Part shown: positions 21,513 to 32,580 of the stretch, piece by piece
Layout: each line of letters starts with the position of its first letter
Position numbering within the stretch: position 1 is the first letter of the stretch
Assembly: GCF_001704415.2 (NCBI RefSeq)
Contig: NC_030822.1
Coordinates: 54,305,345 to 54,369,344, forward strand
Reading direction: 5' to 3'
DNA: 64,000 nt
From: Capra hircus
Taxonomy: Eukaryota > Chordata > Mammalia > Artiodactyla > Bovidae
Position numbers and translations under genes: made by a program
The notes under the pieces: model-generated
What the model was told of the DNA's origin: nothing
The model's input: only the letters and a program-made list of their open reading frames with translations
The model's database searches: none

Positions 21513-22163
21513 CTGGTTGCTGTTGTTCAGTCGCTCAGTCGTGTGCAACTCTGCAACTCCATGGACTGCAGCACACCAGGCTTCCCTGTCCTTCCCCATC
21601 TCTCGGAGTTTGCTGAAACTCATGTCCATTGAATCAGTGAAGCCATCCAGCCATCTCATTCTCTGTTGCCCCTTCTCCTCCTGCCTTCAATCTTTCCCAG
21701 CATCATGGGTCTTTGCTAATGAGTCAGTTCTTCACATCAGGTGGCCAGAGTATAGGAGCTTCAGCATCAGTCCTTCCAGTGAATATTCAGGGTTGATTTC
21801 CTTTAGGATTGACTGGTTTGATCTCCTTGCAGTCCACAGGACTCTCCAACATCACAGTTCTCCAACATCACAGTTCGAAAGCATCAATTCTTCAGTGCTC
21901 AGCCTTCTTTATAGTCCAACTCTCACATCTGTACATGAGTACTGGAAAAACCATAGCTTTGACTATACGGACCTTTGTCAGCAAAGTAATGTCTCTTTTT
22001 AACACACTGTTAAGATTTGGCATAGCTTTTCTTCCAAGGAGCAAGCGTCTTTTAATTTCATGGCTGCAGTCACCATCTGCAGTGATTTTGGAACCCAAGA
22101 AAATAAAGTCTCTCACTGTTCCCCTTGTTTCCTCATCTATTTACCATGAAGAGATGGGACTGG
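21513..22163 (-). mobile_element. BovB LINE, 3' part of a split copy
   Basis: This is the minus-strand BovB 3' region. It continues on the other side of a nested plus-strand BovB at 23,279. Positions 21,843-21,874 hold a 16-base tandem duplication (ctccaacatcacagtt twice). Confidence 0.9.
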
Positions 22164-23278
22164 CATCTGCTGGATCATTGAAAAAGCAAGAGAGTTCCAA
22201 AAAAAGTCTATTTCTGCTTTATTGACTCTGCCAAAGCCTTTGACTGTGTGGATCACAACAAACTGTGGGAAATTCTTTAAGAGATGGGAATGCCAGACCA
22301 CCTGACCTGCCTCTTGAGAAATCTGTGTGCAGGTCAAGAAGCAACAGTTAGAATCGGACATGGAACAACAGACTGGTTCCAAATTAGGAAAGGAGTACAT
22401 CAAGGCTGTATACTGTCACCTTGCTTATTTAACTTGTATGCAGAGTACATCATTCGAAATGCCAAGCTGGATGAAGGACAAGCTGGAATCAAGATTGCTA
22501 GGAGAAATATCAATAACCTCAGATATGCAGATGATACCACCCTTATGGCAGAAAGCAAAGAACTAAAGAGCCTCTTGAAGAGAGAGAAAGAGGAGAGTGA
22601 AAAAGTTGGCTTAAAACTCAACATTCAGAAAACTAAGATCATGGCATCTGGTCCCATCACTTCATGGCAAACAGATAGGGAAACAATGGAAACAGTGTCA
22701 GACTTTATTTTTCTGGGCTCCAAAATCATTGCAGATGGTGACTGCAGCCATGAAATTAAAAGACGCTTGCTCCTTGGAAGAAAAGCTATGACCAACCTAG
22801 ACAGCATATTAAAAAGCAGAGACATTACATTGCCAACAAAAGTCCATCTAGTCAAAGCTATGGTTTTTCCAGCAATCGTGTATGGATGTGAGAGTTGGAC
22901 TATAAAGAAAGCTGAGTGTCGAAGAACTGATGCTCCTGAACTGTGGTGTTGAGAGTCCCATGGACTGCAAGGAGATCAAACCAGTCAATCCTAAAGGAAA
23001 TCAGTCCTAAATATTCACTGGAAGGACTGATGCTGAAGCTCCAATACTTTGGTCACCTGATGTGAAGAAGTGACTCATTGGAAAAGACCCTGATGCTGGG
23101 AGGGATTGAAGGCGGGAGGAGAAGGGATCAACAGAAAATGAGATGGTTGGATGGCATTACCAACGCGATGGACATGAATTTGAGTAAGCTCTGGGAGTTG
23201 GTGACGGACAGGGAGGGCTGGCGTGCTGCAGTCCACGGGGTCGCAGAGTCGGACACGACTGAGCAACTGAACAGAACT
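22164..23278 (+). mobile_element. BovB LINE nested in an opposite-strand BovB
   Basis: It encodes a 222-codon open piece of RTE reverse transcriptase (22,284-22,952) including the LSPCLFNLYAEYI block and the catalytic RYADD box. After frameshifts come the C-terminal CESWTIKKAE and MRWLDGI landmarks. An 11-base target-site duplication gatgggactgg is at 22,153-22,163 and 23,279-23,289. It is 5'-truncated; no full ORF exists, so it should be inactive. Confidence 0.92.
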
Positions 23279-23925
23279 GATGGGACTGGATGCCATGATC
23301 TTCTTTTTTTGAATGCTGAATTTCAAACCAGCTTTTTCACTCTCCTCTTTCACTTTCATCAAGAGGCTCTTTAGTTCCTCTTTGCTTTCTGCCATAAGAG
23401 TGGTATCATCTGCATATCTGAGGTTATTGATATTTCTCCTGGCAATCTTGACTCCAGCTTGTGCTTCATCTAGCCCAGCATTTCACATGATGTACTCTGC
23501 ATGTAAGTTGAACAAGCAGGGTGACAATATACAGCCTGGACATACTCCTTTTCCAATTTGGAACCAGTCCATAGTCCTGTGTCCAGTTTTAATTGCTGCT
23601 TCTTGAACTGTACACAGATTTCTCAGAAGGCAGGTAAGGTTGTCCAGGTATTCCTATCTCTAAGAATTGTCCACAGTTTTTTGTGATCCACACAGTCAAA
23701 GGTTTTAGTGTAGTCAATGAAGTAGATGTTTTTTCTGGAATTCCCTTACCTTTTCTATGATCCAACAGATGTTGGCAATTTGATCTCTGGTTCCTCTGCC
23801 TTTTCTAAATCCAGTTTGAACATGTGGAAGTTCTTGGTTCATGTACTATTGAAGCCTAACTTGGAGAATTTTGGGCATTACTTTGCTAGCGTATGAAATG
23901 AGTAACTGTGCAGTAGTTTGAACAT
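23279..23925 (-). mobile_element. BovB LINE, 5' part of the split copy
   Basis: This continues the minus-strand BovB of 21,513-22,163, covering the reverse transcriptase core (LRYADDTT region near 23,400 on the minus strand) and upstream parts. Several frameshifts are visible. Confidence 0.88.
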
Positions 23926-24046
23926 TCTTTGGGAAAAAAAAGAAAGGTGACCTGGGCTCTGGCCCAAAGCATCAGGCAGCTCAGCAGAGGGATGGCCCAC
24001 TGCTGTTTCCAGTTCTATGCAGGACAGGCTTCAAAAGGTGGCCAAA

Positions 24047-24222
24047 GGATTTCCCTGGTGGTCCAGTGGCTAAGACTCCATGCTCCCAAAGCAGGGGGGC
24101 CCAGGTTCAATCCCTGGTCAAGGAACCAGATCCCACATGCCACAACTAAGATTAAAGACCCACAACTAAGGCCTGATACAGCAAAATAAATAAATAAAAA
24201 TGAACATTTAAAAAAAAAAAAG
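24047..24222 (+). mobile_element. CHR-type tRNA SINE
   Basis: It has a gatttccctggtggtccagt head, B box ggttcaatccc, and an aaataaataaataaaaatg tail followed by poly-A. Confidence 0.9.
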
Positions 24223-24296
24223 GTAGCCAGTTAAAACTGATCTCCTCCCTCTGCCACACAGGCCAAGCCAGAGGGTCACACCCACGCTGAACTCAC

Positions 24297-24408
24297 CATG
24301 GTTTCCACTCCACAGGCAGTGGGGCCACAATGCCCTCTCGCGCCAGCCACATCAGCTGTGGTTCCTTTATGGGATCAATACCAATCTCTCTGGCAAATTC
24401 AAGAATTT
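24297..24408 (-). CDS. CEP164: CEP164 coding exon 2 (residues 28-65)
   Basis: This 112-base exon has acceptor ctccttgcag|AAATTCTTG and donor AAACCATG|gtgagt. It encodes EILEFAREIGIDPIKEPQLM (first Glu shared with the previous exon) then WLAREGIVAPLPVEWKP, ending with two bases of the Cys65 codon. It contains the first WW-domain tryptophan (W62). The sequence is nearly identical to the human N-terminus, a region that in the family binds TTBK2 and ATRIP. The intron phases on both sides fit the neighbouring exons exactly. Confidence 0.97.
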
Positions 24409-24956
24409 CTGCAAGGAGGGGCAGGGAGGTGCCAAGGTAAGAGAGATGGGGGTGGGAGGGGGTGGGTACAAAGAAGGAAAAATCACAATCAGTCTTGGGA
24501 GATAATGAGAGAGATATATTGCTCTCTGCCCCTGTTCCAGCTAACACTTGGTCTCTGGCCCTAGTTCCTGACACTGAGCTCCTACATCTTGTGCAATTTC
24601 CTGAGTGATGGGAGGGTCTTCTGTCCCAGTGAGGCGACTCTGAGTGGGCTCCTGGGTGCAACCTGGTCACCAGGAAGACCAGTCATGAGTAGAAGCTTGG
24701 AACTTTCAGTCTCACTGCCTCCATTCTCTAGGGAGGGGCTATAAAATGAGTTAGTAGGCGATCATACCTACATGATGAAGCCTCCATAAAAATCCCTAAA
24801 CTCGGGTTCAGAGAGCGCCCGACACTTCCACGTGCCAATAGAATGTCACATCCCAGCTCCACCAGGACAGGAGCTCCAGCACTCGGGACCCTCTCAGGTC
24901 TTGCCCTATGTACCTCTTCATCTGGCTGTTCACCTCTACCCTTTATCCTATCCTTT

Positions 24957-25268
24957 TTGGGCTTCCCTGGTAGCTCAGGTGGTAAAGAATCCACCTGCAA
25001 TGCAGGAGACCCGTTTGATTCCTGGGTCAGGAAGATCCACTGGAGAAGGGATAGGCTACCCACTCCAGTATTCCTGGGCTTCCCTTGTGGCTCAAATGGT
25101 AAAGAATCCACCTGCAATGTAGGAGATCTGGGTTCAATCCCTGGTTTGGGAAGATCCCCTGGAGAAGGGAAAGGCTATCCACTCCAGTATTCTGGCTTGG
25201 CGAATTCCATGGACTCTATAGTCCATGGGGTTGCAAAAAGTCAGACACAGCTGAGTGACTTTCATTTT
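24957..25268 (+). mobile_element. Bov-tA SINE with two tRNA heads
   Basis: Two successive tRNA-like heads (24,959-25,075 and 25,076-25,190) are followed by one BovA body ending gacacagctgagtgac. Each head has its own B box (gtttgattcc and ggttcaatccc). Confidence 0.9.
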
Positions 25269-25369
25269 GCAGGTCACATCAGTGGAGGATTTTGGATGCT
25301 GACATACCCAGGGACTAGGAAAGGCAAAAAGGACCAGCTGAAATGTAGCTAGCCAAGGACTGTGTGTTC

Positions 25370-26080
25370 ATTAATTTCACAAATATCTTCTGAGTGCCTT
25401 CTATGTGCCAGTCACCATGTGCCAAGACTACAAGAGAAATGGCCTCTGTCCCTATGGAGCTTACATGCTGGTAGAAGAAACAGCCAGTAATGACATAAAC
25501 ATAAATATACAAGGAATTAAAGCTTCTGATAAACATAATGAAGGCAGTAAGTGAGGTATGAGACTGAGAATGTCGAGGTAGAGGGGCACTGCTTTAGAAT
25601 GAATGGGCCAAAAATCTCTCAGAATGGTGACGCTTAACCAATTCTGTGGGAAGCAAAGAAGCCAGGCGTGCAAAACACCGAGAAAAGAGCTCTCAGGCAG
25701 AAGAGCAGGTGCAAAGGGCCTGCAACACGTAGCAGCCTGACCTGTCTGGGCATGGTCAGAAAGCCCATGTGACCAGTAGAGGGAGGGAAAGGCAGGCACT
25801 GAGTCAGCCTGGCCAGGAGGCAGGGCCGGGTCATACAGAGTCCTGCACATCCCACTAAGGGCACTGTGCTGAGTACAATGCAAGATTATATGGAAGACTA
25901 TGAAAAGCAGAGCCCTGATAGGATCTGCTTCACACTGCGCGTTCACTCTGGCGCTAAGTGGAGCACAGACTGGAGGCGGAGGAGGAGAAGCAGGGAGTCA
26001 GACTAGGAAGCGGCTGCAAGCCCAGGAACAGAAAACGGGGGCTCGAACTCAGGATGTCTGCATGTGACTGAGCAGAAGAG
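25370..26080 (+). repeat. Ancient interspersed repeat (LINE2-like)
   Basis: This is degraded sequence with phrases such as gagtgccttctatgtgccag, tggagcttacatgctggtag and gtgcaaagggcctg, typical of old mammalian repeats related to LINE2. The exact family name is uncertain. Confidence 0.45.
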
Positions 26081-26089
26081 AGGTTTTTT

Positions 26090-26915
26090 AAATAAAAATC
26101 CTGAAAAAAAGTTAGACCCCTTTCACAATAGCAAACCAAAAAGAATAAAATATTTAAGAAACAAACTGAGGGGACTTCCCTGATGATCAGTGGTTAAGAC
26201 TCCATACTTTCAAAGCAGGAGATGTGGGTTCAATCCCTGGTTGAGGAACTAAGATCCCACAAGCCATATAGCACAGCACCACCCCCCCCACCCCCGCCAA
26301 AAAGAAAAAGAACTGAGCAAGAAGTGTGCAAAATCAAAACGAAGAAAACTTCCAGTTACCCCTGAAGAAAACAAAAAAGATGCAGACAGAAAGGAACAGA
26401 TTTCTTTGATAGTAACCCCCAGGTTGACCTGGATGCATAACTTAACTGCAGAGATGGCAATCCTCCACAGGCTCATTCATAAATTTAACACAATTTTCTC
26501 TAATTTTTTTCTACTAACAGTCCCCTAATACACAGCCCTCCCCAGAAAGGCAGGGTGATTATAAAATCCATGAGGAGATAAAGCAGACAAGATAACCAAG
26601 AAAACTTTGAAAAAAGAAGAAGAAAAAGAAGGGCATTTCAGCCTTATTAGACACTGGAAGGCTTATAACAGAGCCTCAGTAATTCAGAACACAGCTCTGC
26701 ATGAACAGACAGCCTCAAAGAATAGGAGAGAAAGTAGACCCTCATACACACGCGGCACTCAACCAGTGGGCAAAGGATGAGCTATTCAGTGAACGGTGTG
26801 GAGATGAACCGGAGGGAAACCTGAGAGCAGGGGAGCTTTTCTAACTATGATCAAAATTCAGGGGCCATATGAGAACTGACTTATAAATTTAACACAAAGA
26901 TTAAAAATTTCTACC
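26090..26915 (+). mobile_element. Degraded L1-type LINE, interrupted by a SINE
   Basis: L1-like pieces (cctttcacaatagcaaacca; aagaaaactttgaaaaaaga; cagccttattagacactgga) flank the CHR SINE at 26,172-26,310. Many stops. Confidence 0.5.
26172..26310 (+). mobile_element. CHR-type tRNA SINE
   Basis: It has a ggacttccctgatgatcagt head, B box ggttcaatccc, and a C-rich insertion (about 26,279-26,297) before the A-rich tail. Confidence 0.88.
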
Positions 26916-26920
26916 TGGTA

Positions 26921-27050
26921 GGACTCCCCTAGCAATCCTGTGGTTAAGACCTCGTGCTTCTGTTGCAGGGGGTGCAGGTTCAGTCCTTGGTTGGGAACTA
27001 AGATCCCAGGTGCCACACAGAGTGGCCAAAAAAACAATTTTTTTAATTTA
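26921..27050 (+). mobile_element. CHR-type tRNA SINE (short form)
   Basis: It has a ggactcccctagcaatcctg head, B box ggttcagtcc, and ends gtggccaaaaaaac. Confidence 0.83.
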
Positions 27051-27239
27051 AATTTCTACATGGCAAGCAAACAATAATCCTATGCTATAACAAATCCTAT
27101 CCTATCCTAATGTGGGATCCACAGATCCAACAGTTCTTCCCCCAAACTGGCTCACAAACCATCTGAACTATAAGTAAAATCTGTGTGTCCAGGTCTGCAA
27201 CTCAGGAGAAATTCAAAGAAATCTTCACCCATCAAAACA

Positions 27240-27495
27240 GCCTAGTGTTTCACAGTGAGGGCCCTGGAACTAGAAGACCTGTGTGTGGGTCCTAACTGCC
27301 CTGTAGTAAACTGTGTGACTACTGGGAAGTGACTTAACCTTTTGGTGCCTTGGTTTCCTCATTTGTAAAATGGGATAATAACAGTGCCTCAATCATGGAG
27401 TTGCTACGAGGGTTGAAAAGGAAATAACATGTAAAGATCTTTGGTAGAGAGACTGGCACATGGTAGCACTCAATAAATGTTGTTGTTATTGTTAC
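27240..27495 (+). repeat. MIR SINE
   Basis: The MIR core is clear: tgactactgggaagtgactt, tttcctcatttgtaaaatgg, then agcactcaataaatgttgtt. Confidence 0.8.
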
Positions 27496-27531
27496 TAATA
27501 ATGCTATTGCTGGTTTTAAAAAAACACAACC

Positions 27532-27731
27532 ACTTCCTGGTGGCTCAGACTGTAAAGAGTCTGCCTGCAGCGCAGGAGACCCAGGTTCAATCCCTGGGTT
27601 TGGAAGATCCCCTGGAGGAGGGCATGGCAACCCACTCCAATATTCTTGCCTGGAAAATTTCAGGACAGAGGAGCCTGGAGGGTTACAGTCCATGGGTTGC
27701 AAAGAGCTGGACAGACTGAGTGACTAACACA
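27532..27731 (+). mobile_element. Bov-tA SINE
   Basis: It has a ggtggctcagactgtaaaga head, B box ggttcaatccc, and a BovA body ending gactgagtgactaacac. Confidence 0.9.
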
Positions 27732-27811
27732 CTTTAAGAAACTGAGTTTCCCCTAGCCTCAGCACATACTGTATTTTATGATATCTTCTTAACCATAACT
27801 TCTTGAACTGA

Positions 27812-28016
27812 ACTGGTGGCTCAGACGGTAAAGCATCTGCCTACAGCACGGGAGACCTGGGTTCGACCCCTGGGTCAGGATGATCCTCTGGAGAAGGAAA
27901 TGGCAACCCACTCCAGTACTCTTGCCTGGAAAATCCCATGGACGGAGGAGCGTAGTAGGCTACAGTCCACGGGGTCCAAAGAGTTGGACACGACTGAGCG
28001 ACTTCACTTCACTTCT
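27812..28016 (+). mobile_element. Bov-tA SINE
   Basis: It has a ggtggctcagacggtaaagc head, B box ggttcgacccc, and ends cgactgagcgacttcacttc. Confidence 0.9.
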
Positions 28017-28054
28017 TAACCATATTTTCATTTAAAATTAATCACTGATCTGAC

Positions 28055-28265
28055 CCGAGGTCACCAAACTTTTTCCATGAAAGACCAAACAGTAAATATT
28101 TTAGGCTCTGTAGGCTGTACAGTCTCTGGTCACAACGACTCAACACTGCCCCTACAGTGTGAAAGCAGCCATACACAACACAGAAACAAGGAAGTGCGGC
28201 CGTTTTCTAATAAAACTTTATTTACAAAAGCAAGCTACAGGCCAGATGAGGCCAGCCCCGGATCT
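28055..28265 (+). mobile_element. hAT-type (Charlie-like) MITE
   Basis: It shows ggtcaccaaactttttccat, agtaaatattttaggctctg and aataaaactttatttacaaa in order, the pattern of an old mammalian hAT-derived nonautonomous element. Confidence 0.6.
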
Positions 28266-28382
28266 AACCCAAATATACTGAGCAGCCCTGTGCACGTTCC
28301 CTCCTCTGCACTAGAAGGACGAAAATTAAATCAGAAACAATTACCCTCACAGAACTATCACGACACCCCCGGGGCCTCTTAC

Positions 28383-28485
28383 CATGCTCGCTGGGGATGT
28401 AGTTCTCATCATAGTCTTCCTCCAGAACCAGCTGGTCTCCTATGCGGATGGGTCTGCCGGCCATGATCAGTCTGGGCTCCAACGC
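28383..28485 (-). CDS. CEP164: CEP164 first coding exon (start codon)
   Basis: The acceptor gatctag|GCGTTGG opens the exon at 28,485. The leader continues 21 bases to the ATG at 28,464, in the context gatcATGgcc. An in-frame non-cognate extension upstream is open but not supported by family length. The coding part (82 bases) gives MAGRPIRIGDQLVLEEDYDE then NYIPSEH. The donor is GCATG|gtaagag, leaving one base for Glu28. The start MAGRP is the family N-terminus. CEP164 sits at the distal appendages of the mother centriole, recruits TTBK2 and allows membrane docking and axoneme growth; human mutations near this N-terminus cause nephronophthisis-type ciliopathy. The human exon also has Leu where Ile6 is read here. 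Confidence 0.97.
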
Positions 28486-28944
28486 CTAGATCCCCCAACC
28501 CAAAGAGAAAAATCAGTGCCCTAGCTTAGAAGGGGAGAAGTTGGAGCTGGTCTTGGGGCACCTGGGCAGCCCAGCCCCCACAGGCCAGCTGGGCCAAATA
28601 GGAGGTTTTTCCAGACACTGGGGAGAGTGGAGCGGGGAACCAACAGCTCAGAACTTACAAGCCTTATAGGCTCTGTACCCGGGAAAGTTTCTGGAGACAC
28701 ACCTCCCCCAAAGCCTTGCTGAAGACTCCATGGACCACAAAAGTTCTGGAAACCCAACTCTCTCAAGGGTTTGACTTCATACATTTGCCCACGAAGACGA
28801 GTAACAACTAACAGTCTACGACCCCTGCTAGAAAACCCTAAACAGCAAAATAACTGGCAGCACACGCACACCCATACACCAGTGTCCCCTGGTGAGCGCA
28901 GGCTGTCTCAACCTGTGGCCCCTTTGCACATTCCTACTGACATT

Positions 28945-29565
28945 CAGCAAAGCCCTCAGGGGGCTTACAGTCTAGTGGAGGCAGGCACACAGCTTCACCA
29001 GAAGTAGCAGGCAGAAGAGAAAAAGAAATCCTGCTCTGGGGAGTATTAAGGAAGAAGTCACACACTCCCAGTGCAGGGATGAAGGAAGACTTTGTTAAGG
29101 AACTGGGTTCAGAAGGCTGACAAGAGTTCTGAGGACAGAGGGAAGAACCCAGGCAGAGGGAACAGCCTTCGAGGCAAGGCATTATGCAGCGCCAACGCCA
29201 GCGTGCACGGCAGGGACCGCGGGGAAGCCAGGCCCAGTCATGGTCATGGAGAGCTTGGTGGACGAGGCTGAAGGGCCTCGACTCTGCCCTGTAGCAGAAG
29301 GGAGTCACTGAGGGCTTTGGTGGGAGAAAGTGACACAGAGTGGCCTTTTTTTTTTTTTTTTTTTCCAAGATGAGAACTTTGGCAGGAGTGTCCTGGCCGG
29401 ATTGGAGAGATGAGAGACTAGCATCAGGAAAATCACTAAAGAGGCTATGGTCCCTGGGAAAGATGATGAGGGCTTAAACTAGGGCAGAATCAATGGGAAT
29501 GGAGAAAAAGGGACAGACACAAGGGATGATATGATGTTAGGTTTAACGTGACAGAGTCAATTCCT
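28945..29565 (+). repeat. Ancient interspersed repeat (LINE2-like)
   Basis: Degraded sequence with gggcttacagtctagtggag, aacccaggcagagggaacag and agaagggagtcactgagggc. A run of about 20 T at 29,346-29,365 lies inside it. Confidence 0.45.
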
Positions 29566-29571
29566 AGGCAG

Positions 29572-30140
29572 GTTGATAGGAAGCCCGGGGTTCCTGAGGA
29601 GGAGAGGGGGGTCTGGGGCTCTCGAAGAGGAGATAGGGGTCTGGAATTCTCAAGGAGGAAGAAAGGACAAACACCTTTTTTTCTCTACATTCCTTAGTCT
29701 TAGGCACCTAAAACACTTTTTTTTCTTTAAGCCTGGAACTGATGATTACACAACAAAAAACTCAGTTTAAACTCTGTAACTAAGAATTATATATCAATGT
29801 ATCCTGCTTGAGGACAGTTTCTCCTTCCTAAAAACCTTCTGGCTAATCCTGTTATCTTAAAATGTAAATTATGGGAGTGGGTCTAGTAAGATCTTTACAA
29901 CCTTGAGACATTCTTCTGATTTATCGTAATAACTAATTTTAAAAAGTATATAACCCCCTTGCACAGACTAGCAAGGGGGGGCTTTCTCCATCCCCCTTCT
30001 GATGTCTACGTCAGAAGCTTTCGAAGTCCCTTTTCACTTCAGTGAAACTCTACTACACAAAAGTTCCTGGTCCCTGGTCCCCAAGTTAAATCTTCTTTGG
30101 AGATCACGAATCCGACACCTGTTCACCTAAGCTGTCAACA
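29572..30140 (+). mobile_element. Solo LTR of an endogenous retrovirus (BTLTR1-like)
   Basis: This is a block of about 570 bases that starts near ttgataggaagcccgg and ends gctgtcaaca. It has a TATA-like box in aaaaagtatataaccccc (about 29,940-29,957), then the R/U5-like part with gtgaaactctactacacaaa. No gag, pol or env sequence flanks it, so it is a solo LTR left by recombination. It lies in CEP164 intron 1, antisense to the gene. The name is from memory of bovine LTR consensus; a clear target duplication was not found. Confidence 0.75.
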
Positions 30141-30775
30141 GGACCAGGATGCGGGCGGGGCGGGGGCAGAAGAGTGAAAAGGAACCAACTTGAATGCAAG
30201 GTTTTTAGCTCAGGGAGGGGGCAGTATCACATTCTTCAACTGACAGGCTGGTGCAGTTCCACACCTGTTCCTCCCTTCACGTTCCTGCTCCTTCAACAAC
30301 CTCAGGACCCCAGGTCACAGCACCAGTCCCCTGTGGGAGCTCGCACACTGAAGCCTGAAGACGCCTGGACAAGTCAGCCTGTAGCGCGTGCAGACAGCCC
30401 CTTCAGAGGGCCTCCTCCACTGAGGCACCGTCAGCTGCCCCGCTGTGACCAAAGGAAGGAGACTGGAGGAACTTTCTGACGTCTCCTGCAGCCACCTCTT
30501 CAGAAACGGGCACTGTTCACTTGGGGCAGCGAGCATGACTGGGGAGTAAGCAGAAAGACCTGGTCAACAGGAAGGAGGCTGGGATACAGCTCATGAAGAA
30601 TGCTCAGGAAACAGCCAGGTCAGTGACTCTGAATCTGCTCCAAGATCCCTGGAGGGGGGCCCCTGATAAACCCAAAGGATCTGAAGGACCATTCCGTGGC
30701 CCTCACTGCACCCTGGCAGGTGAGAGATGGACATGGGAGGTGTCCTGCGTTAGGACTCACAAAAGATGGTTCCCA
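30141..30775. other. CEP164 intron 1, unique sequence
   Basis: Nothing recognised. The open frames here are short and without known similarity. Confidence 0.45.
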
Positions 30776-31064
30776 GACTTCCCTGGTGGTACAGTGGAGA
30801 AGAATCCACTGGCCAATGCCGGGGACACAGGTTCGACCCCCTAGTCTGGCAAGATCCCACATGCCGCGGGGCAACTAAGCCCAAGGGCCACAACCACTGA
30901 AGACCACGTGCCCTACAGCCCGTTCCCCGCAACAGGAGCCACTGCAATGAGAGGCCCACGCACGGCAACTGTAGAGTAGCCCCTGCTCATCACAACGAGA
31001 GAAAGCCCAGGTGCAGCAACAAAGACTCAGCACAGCCAAAAATAGATAAAAATGCCTTTTAAAA
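30776..31064 (+). mobile_element. CHR-type tRNA SINE (long form)
   Basis: It has a cttccctggtggtacagtgg head, B box ggttcgacccc, body with gcaacaggagccactgcaat and caacaaagactcagcacagc, and an A-rich tail. Confidence 0.88.
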
Positions 31065-31922
31065 AAGATACTTCCCTTTGTCCATCACTGGACCCAACGG
31101 AGCCAGCCTTCTGCCACCCCTCATTCCCACCACGACACCTCCAAGCAGTAACTTAGTGCCTCAGGAAGAAAGGCTCAAGAAAGCAGCATTCTTTCCCGCA
31201 GTACTTAAGCCCAAGTGAGACGCGCTCTCCCTCCCCTAAGAACACGTAACACCTGTGGATGTAATGCCTATAATGCCCCCACACACACAGTCTGCCATAA
31301 GTAGGGCCCCGACGTGGAAAAAAGCAAAGCAGGAAAGTACCAAGAACCAGGGCAGTAGAACGTGGTCCACAGGCTGGGGGCTTAAAGAGATCTCAGAATC
31401 TTTAATCCTCTGAGTCAGGGAGGAGAGAGAAAGAAAAGGGGAAAAGATCTCTGGGGGTGGAGGAATCACAATGGCCTGAACATCAGGCTGTACCTTATTC
31501 AATTCAACAGGCAGTGATGAATTCTGCACTGCACCAACTAACTCAAGGAATCTGAGAAGTTCTGCCTTTAACAGACTTCCCTATCCCTAGACACGTGCCA
31601 TCTCCAGAAAGAGGGGGCAGGTAAAATCTCTTGTCTTCCTGGCAAAATGCCTCATTAGCTACTTACAAAACTGTCTGTGTTTAACTATTTATAAAGTTCG
31701 GGAAGAATGTGGAAAATATAAATTCCTGAATCACTCAAATGTCAAACAAATCTTCTGCCGGAAAAAAAAAATTAAGATGTGGGTGGTCTATTTCCTGGCT
31801 TCAGGAAAGAGGTAGGCAAGGCCAGGGCAAAAAGAACAGGAATTGCAGGATTGAGGAAGGTAGTGGAAGAGAAACCATATTCGTCAATGGCAGCTGGAGA
31901 TCATTTATTCATTCCAGAAATA
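31065..31922. other. CEP164 intron 1, unique sequence
   Basis: No exon, RNA gene or clear repeat was recognised. Confidence 0.4.
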
Positions 31923-32005
31923 CTGGGTCGGCCCAAAATGTGTGTTTGGATTTTCCCTTAATATCCTGCAGAAAAACCCAAATGAACTTTTTGGCCAATC
32001 CAGTA
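31923..32005. mobile_element. Mariner-type MITE
   Basis: A near-palindrome of about 83 bases: it opens actgggtcggcccaaaatgt and closes aactttttggccaatccagt. It is the same family as the copy at 8,516. Confidence 0.8.
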
Positions 32006-32580
32006 TTTATTTATTGCTGGGCACTGGAGAGGCAATTAAAAACAGATCCAGCTGCTACTCCCCTGGAACTGGTCTAGTGAGGCAAGGAGACAAACCAGTC
32101 ATAGGAAAGCGTATAGTTTTAACTGGGGAGGAGCTCTGAAGGAAATGTGCCTGATTTAGACGAAGCCTGTGCTGAGAAGTGAAGAATGAATAGGCAGTCA
32201 CCAGACAAAGAGAGGAGGAAAAGGTGTTCTAACAAAAGCAGCAGCAGGTGCAAAGGGCCTCCAACAGGAAAGAACACTAGGCGAGGAGAAGGGTTGTCGG
32301 AGACGATGCTGGGCAGGTGGGTAGCAGCCAGGCCACGCCGAGAACTTGGCCTGGAAGGTCCAGAGAGCTGGAAGTGAGGAAAGGTGTTTCCAGATACACA
32401 TTTTGAAAGAGGTTACTCCAGAAGCCACTGGAAATACAGACAGGAACGGAGGCCAGGTTGGAAAGAAGAAAATCAGAGTAGCTGCAGAGAGATTAGGAAG
32501 GAAACCATGAGCCAATCTAGACGAGAGCTGATGATAACCTGGGCGAGAGGGGGTGAGATGAGAGGTCTAAGAAAGCAGCC
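32006..32580 (+). repeat. Ancient interspersed repeat (LINE2-like)
   Basis: Degraded: tattgctgggcactggagag just left of it, then gtgcaaagggcctccaacag and gaagccactggaaatacag further on. Confidence 0.42.

Noticed and set aside
22284..22952. 222-codon reverse transcriptase frame taken as a possible host gene.
   Set aside because: It is a piece of a nested BovB with flanking target duplication and no intact upstream part; it is a transposon remnant.
24959..25190. Two tRNA-like sequences with A and B boxes.
   Set aside because: They are the heads of a Bov-tA SINE, not tRNA genes. They lack a proper cloverleaf and continue into the BovA body.
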